64,000 bases of DNA from Noviherbaspirillum pedocola (lineage in GTDB: Bacteria > Pseudomonadota > Gammaproteobacteria > Burkholderiales > Burkholderiaceae_D): positions 310,001 to 374,000 of the forward strand of contig NZ_JAEPBG010000002.1 in the NCBI RefSeq assembly GCF_016632335.1. The letters run 5' to 3'. The notes beneath the pieces were generated by a model. The model was given only the letters and a program-made list of their open reading frames with translations, searched no databases and was not told the DNA's origin. This document shows, piece after piece, positions 17,311 to 26,680 of this stretch. Positions within the stretch are counted from its first letter, which is position 1, and each line of letters opens with the position of its first letter. A program made the position numbers and the translations under genes.

Positions 17311-18675
17311 TTATTCGCGATTGTGGCCGGGACGACCGATGCCGTGATAGGTCAGGCCCGCTTCCATCACCAGCGCCGGATCGTACAGATTGCGTCCGTC
17401 GAAAATGGCGCGGCCGCGCAGCGCGCCGGCAAGGCGCTCGAAGTCCGGAGAACGGAATTCCTTCCATTCGGTGACCAGGGCCAGGGCGTCCGCGTCTTCT
17501 ACCGCATCCCAGGCCGAGTCGCACAGCGTGACATCGCGCGCAAAGGCTTCTTCGCCGAGGCTGCCGATCAGCTGGCGCCGCGCTTCGTTGCTGGCCACCG
17601 GATCATAGGCGCGCACCTTGCAGCCGGCGGCGAGCAGTTGCGATATCAGCACCAGGCTCGGCGCTTCGCGCATGTCATCGGTATTGGGCTTGAAGGACAG
17701 GCCCCACAGCGCGACGGTCTTGCCGCGCAGCGCAGCGTCGCCGCCGAAGTGGCGTGAAATCTTGCCGAACAGGATGTTCTTCTGCGCTTCGTTGACGTTC
17801 TCGATCGCTTCCAGCAGCTTCAGGCTCTGCTTATGGTCGCGCGAGGTCTTCAGCAGCGCCTTCACATCCTTGGGGAAGCACGAGCCGCCGTAGCCCATAC
17901 CGGCATACAGGAAATGCGGTCCGATGCGCGGATCCGAGCCTATGCCCATGCGCACCGACTCGATGTCCGCGCCCAGCACCTCGGCCAGATTGGCCAGCTC
18001 GTTCATGAAGCTGATGCGGGTGGCGAGCATCGCATTGGCGGCGTACTTGGTCAGCTCGGCGCTGCGCACATCCATTTCGATGAGCTTTTCGTGGTTGCGG
18101 CCGAAGGGCGCGTACAGCTGGCGCATCATCTTGGTCGCATGCGCGTCATCGCTGCCGACGACGATGCGGTCCGGCCGCATGAAGTCTTCGATGGCCGCGC
18201 CTTCCTTCAGGAATTCCGGATTGCTGACTACAGCGAACGGCACGTTCTTGCCGCGCTTTTTCAGTTCGGCGGCGATGGTGTCGCGCACCGAATCGGCGGT
18301 GCCGACCGGAACGGTCGACTTGTCGACCACGACCAGCTGCTTTTCCATGCGCTCGCCGATGCTGCGCGCGGCAGCCAGGATGTGGCGCAGGTCCGCGCTG
18401 CCGTCTTCGTCCGGCGGCGTGCCGACCGCGAGGAAGATGATGTCGGCATGCGCCACCGCGCGGTTGTAATCGGTGGTGAACAGCAGGCGGCCGGCAGCGG
18501 CGTTGCGCGCCACCAGCGTATCGAGACCGGGTTCATGAATCGGGATTTCGCCGGCATTGAGCATGTCGATCTTGCGGGAGTCGACGTCCAGGCAGAGCAC
18601 GGTATTGCCCACGTCGGCAAAGCAGGCGCCGGAAACCAGTCCTACATATCCGGTGCCGATCATCGTAATTTTCAT
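17311..18675 (-). CDS. ugd: UDP-glucose 6-dehydrogenase
   Basis: A 454-residue enzyme that oxidises UDP-glucose to UDP-glucuronate with two NAD. The N-terminal Rossmann motif [14 protein letters not shown] is at residues 7-20, the STVPVGT motif near 120-126, and the catalytic Cys266 sits in [10 protein letters not shown]. The C-terminal domain carries [16 protein letters not shown]. Length is typical. ATG 18675 ([12 protein letters not shown]) is the family start; the frame stays open upstream to 18735. It is the first gene of a three-gene minus-strand operon for UDP-GlcA, UDP-GalA and UDP-pentose. The upstream region, shared with a divergent glycosyltransferase, contains an AT-rich stretch and a perfect palindrome. 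Confidence 0.97.
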   Translation of the reverse strand: MKITMIGTGYVGLVSGACFADVGNTVLCLDVDSRKIDMLNAGEIPIHEPGLDTLVARNAAAGRLLFTTDYNRAVAHADIIFLAVGTPPDEDGSADLRHILAAARSIGERMEKQLVVVDKSTVPVGTADSVRDTIAAELKKRGKNVPFAVVSNPEFLKEGAAIEDFMRPDRIVVGSDDAHATKMMRQLYAPFGRNHEKLIEMDVRSAELTKYAANAMLATRISFMNELANLAEVLGADIESVRMGIGSDPRIGPHFLYAGMGYGGSCFPKDVKALLKTSRDHKQSLKLLEAIENVNEAQKNILFGKISRHFGGDAALRGKTVALWGLSFKPNTDDMREAPSLVLISQLLAAGCKVRAYDPVASNEARRQLIGSLGEEAFARDVTLCDSAWDAVEDADALALVTEWKEFRSPDFERLAGALRGRAIFDGRNLYDPALVMEAGLTYHGIGRPGHNRE

Positions 18676-19085
18676 AGGGCGCTTGAGAAGACTAAGGGAA
18701 TTCGGAAAGCGGTCGCTGGGACCGGGGACCATCAAAACCCGCGAGTATAACGGCCGATGTCGGTGAAAACGATGCGGCTGTCAGACGAAACGGGCGATAA
18801 TCGCTCAAAAATACGGTTTTACCATGTCGTGCTTCCGCGCATCAACAAAATAATTTCCGTATATAAATATTGATAATATTGAATTATGATGCAGCGGAGC
18901 GAGATTCCTTATTGATTCGGCGCAAGAAAATCGGCAGCGGGCGGCAAATCACGGCATGTTGCGATTGCGCATGACATAACAATTCGACATGTTGCAACAT
19001 GTCGCCGCTGAGCTGGACAAGCTGCCATGAACATCGCCCGGCACGCTGGCAGCCAGGCTACGGCAGAGACAAAGACAACGAGTGC
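18676..19085. other. Divergent control region between ugd operon and GT4 gene
   Basis: A 410-base gap with no gene. It holds an AT-rich stretch at about 18845-18890 (several TATA-like hexamers) suitable for promoters, and the 18-base palindrome at 18986-19003. A GG-N10-GC pair at 19040-19053 resembles a sigma-54 site only weakly. Confidence 0.5.
18986..19003. promoter_or_regulatory. 18-base perfect palindrome, possible operator
   Basis: GACATGTTG/CAACATGTC is a perfect inverted repeat lying between the divergent ugd operon and the glycosyltransferase at 19086. A half-similar GCATGTTGCG lies ~30 bases upstream. The size and symmetry fit a dimeric regulator site. The regulator is not identifiable. 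Confidence 0.45.
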
Positions 19086-20264
19086 ATGAAATTACTAACC
19101 TTCAGTACGCTGTTTCCCAACGCGCAGCGACCCAACCACGGCATTTTCGTCGAGACGCGGCTGCGCTATCTGCTGGCGAGCAGGCAGGTGCAATCGCGCG
19201 TGGTGGCGCCGGTCCCCTGGTTTCCGTTCAAGCATGAGCGCTTTGGTGTTTATGGCACGCTTGCCAGCGTGCCGCAGTCCGAAGTGCGCCACGGCATCGA
19301 TGTGACGCATCCGCGCTATCCGGTCATACCGAAGGTCGGCATGAGCGCCGCGCCGCTGTTGCTGGCAAAGGCGATGAAGCCCGTGATCGGGCGCGTGATC
19401 GATGAAGGCTACGATTTCGATGCCATCGATGCGCATTACTTCTACCCCGACGGCGTGGCCGCGGTCATGCTGGGCCGCTATTTCAACAAGCCCGTCGTCA
19501 TTACCGCGCGCGGCACGGACATCAACCTGGTGCCGCAATACGCGCTGCCGCGGCGCATGATCCGCTGGGCCGCCGAGCATGCGGCCGGCATGATCACCGT
19601 GTGCAATGCGCTGAAGGACGAAATGGTTGGTCTGGGCATTGCGCCGGACCGCATCACGCCGCTGCGCAACGGCGTGGACCTGCAGCTGTTCCAGCCCGGA
19701 GACAGGCAGGCGCTGCGCGCCGAGCGCGGCATGGAAGGCTTCACGCTGATGTCGGTCGGACATCTCGAGCCGCGCAAGGGACATGAACTGGTGATCGCCG
19801 CGATGCGGCAGCTGCCCGATGCGCGCCTGTTCATCGCCGGCAGCGGCCCGGACCGCAAGAAGCTGGAAGACCTGGCGCAGGAATTGAAGGTGGCCGACCG
19901 GGTGCGCTTTCTCGGCCCGCTGCCGCAATCCGAACTGCGCAACTGGTACGGCGGCGCGGATGCGCTGGTACTGGCTTCGAGCCGCGAAGGCTGGGCCAAT
20001 GTGCTGCTGGAGTCGATGGCCTGCGGCACGCCGGTGGTGGCAAGCAATGTCTGGGGCACGCCGGAAGTGGTTGCTGCTCCGGAGGCCGGCGTGCTGATGG
20101 CCGAGCGCACCCCGCGCGGCGTGGCCGACGCGGTGCGTCAGTTGCAGGCGGCTTATCCATCGCATGAAGCCACGCGCCGCTATGCCGAACGTTTCAGCTG
20201 GGACGACACGACCCAGGGACAGCTCACGCTCTTTCGCAACATCCTGGGACAAGGTCGGGCATGA
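19086..20264 (+). CDS. Family 4 glycosyltransferase
   Basis: A 392-residue GT-B fold enzyme. The N-terminal domain begins MKLLTFSTLFPNAQRPNHG and contains the acceptor-side loop ARGTDINL near residue 142. The C-terminal domain has SVGHLEPRKGHELVI, the SGPDRKKLE turn and SSREGWANVLLESMACGTPVV with the donor-binding Glu pair. This type is common as a sugar transferase in exopolysaccharide loci. The frame is open from 18999, but the ATG at 19086 is the family start. Its last four bases overlap the next gene (ATGA). Donor and acceptor cannot be read from the sequence. Confidence 0.9.
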   Translation: MKLLTFSTLFPNAQRPNHGIFVETRLRYLLASRQVQSRVVAPVPWFPFKHERFGVYGTLASVPQSEVRHGIDVTHPRYPVIPKVGMSAAPLLLAKAMKPVIGRVIDEGYDFDAIDAHYFYPDGVAAVMLGRYFNKPVVITARGTDINLVPQYALPRRMIRWAAEHAAGMITVCNALKDEMVGLGIAPDRITPLRNGVDLQLFQPGDRQALRAERGMEGFTLMSVGHLEPRKGHELVIAAMRQLPDARLFIAGSGPDRKKLEDLAQELKVADRVRFLGPLPQSELRNWYGGADALVLASSREGWANVLLESMACGTPVVASNVWGTPEVVAAPEAGVLMAERTPRGVADAVRQLQAAYPSHEATRRYAERFSWDDTTQGQLTLFRNILGQGRA

Positions 20265-21418
20265 AGATTCTGTATCACCATCGCACCCGGTCCAAGGACG
20301 GCCAGTATGTGCACATTGAAGAAATGATCCATGCGCTGCGCGACCTGGGGCACGAGGTCATCATCGTCGCGCCGCCGGGCAGCGAGAGCGAGGACTTTGG
20401 CTCCGACGCCGGCATGGTGGCCTGGCTCAAGCGTCATATACCGAAGTTCATCTATGAATTGATGGAGCTGGCTTACAGCTTCGTGGCGTACCGTCAGCTT
20501 GCAGCAGCGGTGAAGAAGCATCAGCCGGACTGCCTGTACGAACGCTACAACCTGTTCCTGCCGGCCGGCATCTGGATCAAGCGCCGCTTCGGCCTGCCGA
20601 TGCTGCTGGAAGTCAATGCGCCCATCTTCGAGGAACGCGCCCGCTACGACGGCTTGGCGCTCAAGGGCCTGGCGCGCTGGTCGCAGGCCTATGCATGGCG
20701 CAATGCCGATTGAGTGCTGCCGGTGACGGGCGTGCTTGCGGACATCGTCGCCGACTACGGCGTGCCGCGCGATCGCATCGTCGTCATTCCGAATGGCATC
20801 AACTGGGAACAGTTCGAGCGCGCTCCCGAGCATGCGCAGGCCAAGGCGGCGCTGGGATTGCAGGACAGGCTGGTGCTTGGCTTCACCGGCTTCGTGCGCG
20901 ACTGGCATGGTCTGGACAAGGTCATCGACATGATCGCCCAGGACCCGCCGGAGTCATCGCGCCATCTGCTGGTCGTTGGCGATGGCCCGGCCCGCGCCGC
21001 GCTTGAAGCGCAGGCCGATGCGCTGAACATCCGTCATCGCGTCAGCTTCACCGGCGTGATCGGCAGGGCGGATGTGGCGAAATACGTGGCCGCGTTTGAC
21101 ATCGCATTGCAGCCGGCGGTGGTGTCCTATGCATCGCCATTGAAACTGTTCGAGTATCTTGCCCTGGGTAAAGCCATCATTGGCCCGGCGCAACCGAACC
21201 TGATGGAAATCCTCAGCGATGGCGAGAATGCGGTATTGTTCGACCCAGTTGCCGCAGACGGCATGGCCAAGGCCATCGGCAGACTGAGCGCCGACGCGGC
21301 GCTGCGCAAGCACATGGGCGAAAGCGCCCGCAACACCATCACCGAGAAAAAGCTGACCTGGCGCGAGAACGCGATCCGGGTCGTTCAATTGTTCAAGAGG
21401 ATACCCAGGCATGCGTGA
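20261..21418 (+). pseudogene. Family 4 glycosyltransferase interrupted by an in-frame TGA
   Basis: The reading frame is continuous over 386 codons apart from one TGA at codon 151 (20711-20713). Both halves belong to one GT4 protein. The first part has HTRSKDGQYVHIEEMIHALRDLGH and ends ...AWRNAD. The second begins VLPVTGVLADIVADYGVP, and carries IPNGINWEQF, GFTGFVRDWHG and PLKLFEYLALGKAIIG. Between AD and VLPVT related enzymes usually have one residue, so a CGA-to-TGA change would explain it. The GTG right after the stop could restart translation of the 234-residue half, but a working split enzyme is unlikely without evidence. Possible causes are a true nonsense mutation, a base-call error or readthrough. 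The flanking genes overlap at both ends, which argues the gene was functional recently. Confidence 0.85.
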
Positions 21419-22730
21419 CGTAGTCATCTTCGGCATCATCTTTGGCCTGGTGCCAATGATGCTCAAGCGACCGGCGATCGGGGCGCTGGTGTTCATGTGG
21501 ATCAGCATCATGAATCCGCATCGATTGGCTTATGGGCCGGCGCATGATTTTCCGTTTGCGGCGATGGTGGCGGGGATTACGCTGATTTCGGTGTTCAAGT
21601 CGAAGGAGCCGAGGAAATTCCCGGCTTCGGCCGTCACGGTGCTGCTGTTGGTGTTTGCCGCTTGGATGACGTTTACCTCTTTCTTCGCTCTCAGCCCAAC
21701 GATTGTGTGGATGGAGTGGAATCGGGTAATCAAGACGCTGTTCATGGTGGTGATCACGATGCTCGTGGTGAACACTGAAAAGGATCTGAAGCTCATGGTC
21801 TGGATCCTGGGGCTTTCACTCGGCTTCTTTGGTTTGAAGGGCGGTCTGTTCACGCTGGCTTCGGGCGGCAGCTATCGAGTGCTTGGACCCGATGGCAGCT
21901 ACATCGCCGAGAACAATTCGCTGGCACTGGCCTTCGTCATGACCATACCGATCATCTGGTTTCTGCGTACGCAGGTGCATAAGCATTGGATGCGCCTGGG
22001 ACTTACCGCGCTGGCCATCCTCACCGCGATTTCCGCCGCCGGCTCCTATTCCCGCGGCGCGCTGCTAGCAGGCGTGGCCATGATGATGTTCCTATGGCTG
22101 AAAAGCCGGAACAAGGTTGGCACCGGCGTCGTGCTGGCCTTGATGGTGCCAGTGGTGATGCTGGCCATGCCGGAGCAATGGTTCACGCGCATGTCGACCA
22201 TCGACAGCTATCAGACCGACGGCTCGGCCCTGGGACGTTTCAACGCCTGGTACTTCGCGATGGCGGTCGCCAAGAGCCATGTGCTTGGCGGCGGCTTCCT
22301 GGTCTTCAATCCGTGGATGTTCCGCCTCTATGCACCGAACCCGCTGGACTTCCACGTGGCGCACAGCATTTACTTCCAGGTGCTGGGCGAGCATGGCTAT
22401 ATCGGCCTCGCGATCTTCGTGTCACTCATCATCTCTTCGTGGCTGATGGCATCGAGCATCATTCGTTCGGTGCGCAAGGTGTCGGAGCTCAAGTGGGCCA
22501 GTGATCTCGCGGCGATGTGCCAGGTGAGCATGATTGGCTATCTGGTTGGCGGGGCTTTTCTTTCGCTAGCTTATTACGATTACTTTTACTATGTGATCGC
22601 CGCGCTCGTCATCACGCGCAAGGTCGTCGCCCCACAACTCGCCGCGTTGAAGCTGGGGCAGGGTGCACAGCAACGTGAGGTCGAGCCGGGAGTGCCGGCG
22701 TTCGCCAAGGGAGGGATGCATGCGTCTTGA
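21411..22730 (+). CDS. Putative O-glycosylation ligase / O-antigen polymerase, exosortase A-associated
   Basis: A 439-residue polytopic protein with about ten hydrophobic segments and a large periplasmic loop between the last ones (residues ~270-325). It starts MRDVVIFGIIFGLVPMMLKRP, and the stretch WISIMNPHRLAYGPAHDFPF near residues 29-48 is the hallmark of the O-ligase family that tracks XrtA. The Wzy/WaaL-like region contains a GSYSRGALL motif and an SIYFQVLGEHGYIGL motif. It would polymerise or transfer lipid-linked glycan on the periplasmic side, perhaps to PEP-CTERM proteins, which are Ser/Thr-rich; this target is a hypothesis. It overlaps the preceding GT4 by 8 bases and the next gene by 11. 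Confidence 0.92.
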   Translation: MRDVVIFGIIFGLVPMMLKRPAIGALVFMWISIMNPHRLAYGPAHDFPFAAMVAGITLISVFKSKEPRKFPASAVTVLLLVFAAWMTFTSFFALSPTIVWMEWNRVIKTLFMVVITMLVVNTEKDLKLMVWILGLSLGFFGLKGGLFTLASGGSYRVLGPDGSYIAENNSLALAFVMTIPIIWFLRTQVHKHWMRLGLTALAILTAISAAGSYSRGALLAGVAMMMFLWLKSRNKVGTGVVLALMVPVVMLAMPEQWFTRMSTIDSYQTDGSALGRFNAWYFAMAVAKSHVLGGGFLVFNPWMFRLYAPNPLDFHVAHSIYFQVLGEHGYIGLAIFVSLIISSWLMASSIIRSVRKVSELKWASDLAAMCQVSMIGYLVGGAFLSLAYYDYFYYVIAALVITRKVVAPQLAALKLGQGAQQREVEPGVPAFAKGGMHAS

Positions 22731-25023
22731 TGAGCGTGCCGACTCAATTACGAGTCCGCTACTGCGGGGCGCGTCGCATCAGGGCGCACCGCGCGGACTG
22801 GGTGCCGACTTCGCGAATGGCCTTTTTTCGCTGTTTTCGTCGCACGGTCCCAGCGCGCGGCTGACCATCTTGCTGTTTCACAAGATTCCGCGTATCGCCG
22901 ATCCACTCACGCCGGACGAGCCGATCTTGGCCCAGTTCGAACGCACGCTGGATTTCCTGTCGGGGAATGCCAATGTGCTGCCGCTGTCCGAAGCCGTTGG
23001 CGCGCTTGGAAAAGGCACGTTGCCGCGCCGGTCCATCGCCATCACCTTCGATGATGGTTATGACGATTGGCTGCATACCGTCGGTCCGGCGCTGCGCAAG
23101 AGGAATCTGCCTGCGACCTTCTTCATCACGACCGGACAGCTGGAAGGCCCCGCACTCTGGCATGAACGCATCATTGCTGCCGTACGCGCACTCCCTGACA
23201 CCGGCTCGCGCCTTCCGTATGGATTCGGAAACTATAGTGATCTGAGATCGCAGCAACGACGCATCAAACTGATCGCCGAGCTGCAGGAACGCCTGAAGTA
23301 CGCTCCGCTTTCCGAGCGCATGGCAGCCATAGAGATGCTCGAGGCGCAGGCGATATCCCTCCCGGTATGGCCTGTCGGTTTTGGGCGCGACGCAGTGCGC
23401 GAATTGCACAACCAGGGCTTCGAGATAGGCGGGCATACCATCAGCCACCCGATTCTTAACGAATGCAGCGACGATGAAGCGCTGCAAGAGATCGGCGGAT
23501 GCAAGGAAGAGCTCGAGAGCATCATTGGTGGCAAGGTCCATTCCTTCGCCTATCCGAACGGGCGGCCAGTGAAGGATTACGAGGGTCGCCATGTGGCGAT
23601 GGTGAAGGCATGCGGATACCGTGCGGCCGTGGCAACCAGCGGCGGCGCCGCCAAAAGCAGCTCGGATATTTTCCAGCTTCCGCGCTTCACTCCTTGGGGC
23701 GAGAGCGAAGAAAGAATGGCGCTGCAACTGGCGCGTAATCTCGTTGCGGCAGAAAAGCATGTGCGCTCGGTTCCGGTCATTTCAGAGTTGCAGACACAAA
23801 CTCCGGTTCGTTGCCTGATGATCGCCAGCACATTCGCTCCGCTGCATGGCGGATCGGCTGTTGTCTACGACAACCTGTGTCGGCATATGCCTGAGGGGAG
23901 TATTCGGGTTCTCACCGCACGCAAGAGCTATCTCACCAATCGGGAAATCGAGGGATGGCAAGAGCATGATCGCGCAGCGCCATATCCTGTCGAACGGATT
24001 CCGCTGCTGCGGCCTCTGATGCAACCCCCGCCGGCCAATATCCTCGTTTCGTTGTGGCGCTTCGCGGTGCGTGACATCCCGCTCTATGCAAGCACGCTGA
24101 TTGCGGCAGCGAGCATCGTTCGCAAGCACCGCATCAATGTGATCTGCGTTGGCGAGCTCGTTACCGGCAGCTGGCTGGGGATTGCGCTGAAACGCCTTTT
24201 TGGCTGCAAGCTGGTGATCTATATACATGGAGAGGAAATTACGACCGCTACTGGTGGACGGCTTTCCGGAAATAAGCGACGCGAGTACCTGCATCATGCG
24301 GACAAGGTGGTTGCGGTTAGTTCCTTCACTTGTGATGCGTTAACCCAGGGGATGGCATTGCATTCGGAGAAGATTGAACTGATCCAGAACGGCGTCGATA
24401 TCGACAGGTTCACCCCGGGCGAGAAAGACCCGGAGCTTATTCGCAGGTATGGATTGGAAGGTAAGAAAGTCGTGCTTACCCTTGGCCGCCTCGTGCCGCG
24501 CAAGGGGGCGGATATGGCAATACGGGCAATGGCACCGCTGCTGAAGATGCGCAACGACGTTCATTACCTGATCGTGGGCGATGGCGAATTACGGGATGAA
24601 CTTAAGCGAATCATTGGCGAAGAGCAGGTCACCGACAAGGTCACGCTTGTAGGAAAAGTTTCGGAAGAAGACCTGGTGAAGTACTTCCGCCTTTGCGACA
24701 TCTTCCTCATGCCGAATCGGACCATGCCGGATGGGGATACCGAAGGGTTTGGTTTGGTGTTTCGCGAAGCGAATGCGTGTGGTAAGCCTGTAATCGGCGG
24801 GCATGCTGGTGGCGTAGTAGAGGCTGTATTGGATGGCGAATCCGGCCTTCTCGTTGATGGCAACAACACTCAGGAAATTGGTCAAGCTGTGCAGCGATTG
24901 CTCGGCGATGAAGCTTTCGCTGCACAAATCGGCAAAGCCGGAATGGCGTTGGCGATCAGCAGTAGTACGAAAAGTGTAGCCGCTAGATTTTTGGCAACGT
25001 GCGGAAGATTGTTGCGGGATTAA
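22720..25023 (+). CDS. Polysaccharide deacetylase fused to a family 4 glycosyltransferase
   Basis: A 767-residue two-domain protein. Residues ~45-350 are a NodB-type carbohydrate esterase 4 domain, with ITFDDGYDDW (metal-binding Asp111/Asp112 region), GGHTISHP (His pair) and FAYPNGR. Residues ~365-767 are a GT-B, GT4 domain with STFAPLHGGSAVVYDN, YIHGEEI, the NGVDIDRF turn, LGRLVPRKGAD and the donor motif DTEGFGLVFREANACGKPV. Both domains look intact with no stop between them. ATG 22720 has a strong AGGGAGGG site 4 bases upstream and overlaps the ligase stop. Deacetylation coupled to sugar transfer would suit an amino-sugar polymer. The second half is slightly AT-richer and borders the AT-rich block downstream. 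Confidence 0.88.
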   Translation: MRLDERADSITSPLLRGASHQGAPRGLGADFANGLFSLFSSHGPSARLTILLFHKIPRIADPLTPDEPILAQFERTLDFLSGNANVLPLSEAVGALGKGTLPRRSIAITFDDGYDDWLHTVGPALRKRNLPATFFITTGQLEGPALWHERIIAAVRALPDTGSRLPYGFGNYSDLRSQQRRIKLIAELQERLKYAPLSERMAAIEMLEAQAISLPVWPVGFGRDAVRELHNQGFEIGGHTISHPILNECSDDEALQEIGGCKEELESIIGGKVHSFAYPNGRPVKDYEGRHVAMVKACGYRAAVATSGGAAKSSSDIFQLPRFTPWGESEERMALQLARNLVAAEKHVRSVPVISELQTQTPVRCLMIASTFAPLHGGSAVVYDNLCRHMPEGSIRVLTARKSYLTNREIEGWQEHDRAAPYPVERIPLLRPLMQPPPANILVSLWRFAVRDIPLYASTLIAAASIVRKHRINVICVGELVTGSWLGIALKRLFGCKLVIYIHGEEITTATGGRLSGNKRREYLHHADKVVAVSSFTCDALTQGMALHSEKIELIQNGVDIDRFTPGEKDPELIRRYGLEGKKVVLTLGRLVPRKGADMAIRAMAPLLKMRNDVHYLIVGDGELRDELKRIIGEEQVTDKVTLVGKVSEEDLVKYFRLCDIFLMPNRTMPDGDTEGFGLVFREANACGKPVIGGHAGGVVEAVLDGESGLLVDGNNTQEIGQAVQRLLGDEAFAAQIGKAGMALAISSSTKSVAARFLATCGRLLRD

Positions 25024-25471
25024 ATCGGTGTGAACGAAAATTTTTGTATTTATCGCATTGCTACCACCAAAAAAGTCTTTTAAGCGCACTCAAAAAATCT
25101 GTCGAATAACGCGATAGCAAATCAGTGAGCGAGCGAGCACAGCAGAGGAAAACTAATAGGCGTAACGGCTGTCTGTAGTTGTGCGATGTGAAAGCCTGCT
25201 ACTAAGTGCAGCGTCGGCTGAATGTCCAAAACGACTTGCTCATAGCCAAGATCGCCGCTTGTTTTACTTTCAGCGATACTCGCCCATCAAAAGCTGTTGG
25301 ACTAAGCCCAAAGCCAGAATGCGAAAAGCAAGCTAAGACATTAAACCACGCTGCACTCGACGTAACCCTTAACCAAGCTGTTGAGCACATCGCTGCTCGG
25401 ATACGCGAAGCTGGTTCCTGCTATGTAGGTACACATGACCTCAGTTCGAAAAGTGCGCTATGTTCGTTAAT
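25024..25471. other. Gene-poor junction between convergent genes at the edge of the AT-rich block
   Basis: A 448-base gap with lower GC than the genes before it. Both strands contain open frames of 60-127 codons (25206-25589 plus, 25202-25390 minus), but neither resembles a protein that I recognise, and the plus frame runs into the acyltransferase gene. It could be a decayed mobile element or gene. I see no inverted terminal repeats. Confidence 0.3.
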
Positions 25472-26680
25472 CTATCCTTGCGTGGCTGGGGCGACAGACG
25501 CTGGTCGCCGCAGTAATCGCAAGATTCGGGCATGCAACGGCAGTGAAGCGCCCATCGCAGGCAACTCGATGAAGCGAAATGTGATGTAACAGATAGTGAT
25601 TAACGGGAAGATCAGGGCGCACACAACAGCCCAGAACATTAAGCCATTAATCGCTTGGCTGACCCCAGTGCGGACATAGCCGTCAAAGGTCACAAAGAGA
25701 ATAATCCCGTGCAGCAAATAAACGCTATATCCCATGTCGCCGACAAGTCTAATTCCGCGATGTAGAAGCACACCAAAAAGCGAATTGCCGCACGCTATGA
25801 TGATGAAGACGACACTCAGAAGCAAAACTGATTTCCAACCGTAATCAGTGGGCGGCATGAAAAATACAAGCCCCAAGCAAAGTAGCGCGACGCACCCCGC
25901 GAACCTACCTGAACAGAAGGCGCGTAGCCCCGAGTAGCGCGCACAATAGGCAGCCACAATCCCGCCTAAGAAAATAGACAATTGCAGCAGACTTGGATAG
26001 TGCATTTGCTCCACAATGAAGGTACATGCGCAAATGCTGAGCAGGAAAGGCAGTACCTGACGCTTTGTCCCGACGAAAAATCCAATTAAAGGAAGGGCTG
26101 CATAAAAAATTAATTCATAAGGCAACGACCAGATAACGTGGGCGACAATAATTGCAGTAGAACGATGCCCGTTTATGTCAGGCAGTCCTAATATCCCGAA
26201 GGGAATCCACTTTATCAAACTTCTCAAAATATTTGCCGGTGCATCGTGAAGCAAAAAATCGGTCTTGTACATCACGATGCAACACACTGTTAGGAGCATC
26301 AAGAAATAAATTGGTCCAAGGCGCATGAAGCGCGAGATGTAGAAGCGCCCCCAGTCGATCGGCTCTTCTGTAGCCCTCAATAGTTTTGAGAAAAACAGGA
26401 ATGCTGTAATCATGAAAAACAGCGAGACACTTATCTGCCCAAGATTTCCATAGAAGTATGACGGCGGCAATTGCCATTTACTGGTTTTAATGTAGAAAAA
26501 CCAAATGCAAGCGTGATGTAGAAATACTGAAATTACCAGAAATCCACGAAGTCCATCGAGAGTAGAGATGCGTGCCGCTTGGATATGAGCAGGAAACAAC
26601 CGTGCTAGAAGAGCGGCATAAAAAAACGCTACCACTATCGCTACAATAGCAAAGATCGGTGAAGCTGGATCGCTCAGCAT
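25472..26680 (-). CDS. Acyltransferase 3 family membrane protein (OafA-like)
   Basis: A 402-residue inner-membrane protein with about ten hydrophobic helices. The N-terminal family motif is ISTLDGLRGFLVISVFLHH (residues ~38-56), with the DGLRG and catalytic His, followed by the FYISRFMRLGPIYFLML motif. Such enzymes O-acylate (often acetylate) sugars of O-antigens and exopolysaccharides, using cytoplasmic acyl-CoA. ATG 26680 has TAGGAG 4 bases upstream, a very good ribosome site. Codon usage is AT-richer than in the flanking kilobases, consistent with transfer. It is convergent with the deacetylase fusion gene. Confidence 0.9.
   Translation of the reverse strand: MLSDPASPIFAIVAIVVAFFYAALLARLFPAHIQAARISTLDGLRGFLVISVFLHHACIWFFYIKTSKWQLPPSYFYGNLGQISVSLFFMITAFLFFSKLLRATEEPIDWGRFYISRFMRLGPIYFLMLLTVCCIVMYKTDFLLHDAPANILRSLIKWIPFGILGLPDINGHRSTAIIVAHVIWSLPYELIFYAALPLIGFFVGTKRQVLPFLLSICACTFIVEQMHYPSLLQLSIFLGGIVAAYCARYSGLRAFCSGRFAGCVALLCLGLVFFMPPTDYGWKSVLLLSVVFIIIACGNSLFGVLLHRGIRLVGDMGYSVYLLHGIILFVTFDGYVRTGVSQAINGLMFWAVVCALIFPLITICYITFRFIELPAMGASLPLHARILRLLRRPASVAPATQG

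Noticed and set aside
19040-19053. Sigma-54-like GGCACG...GC before the GT4 gene at 19086
   Set aside because: The -24 box is good but the -12 box reads CAGC, and it would give a leader of only ~20 bases; chance is likely.
25206-25589. 127-codon plus-strand frame at the cassette border
   Set aside because: No recognisable family, no ribosome site seen, and it overlaps the acyltransferase gene on the other strand.
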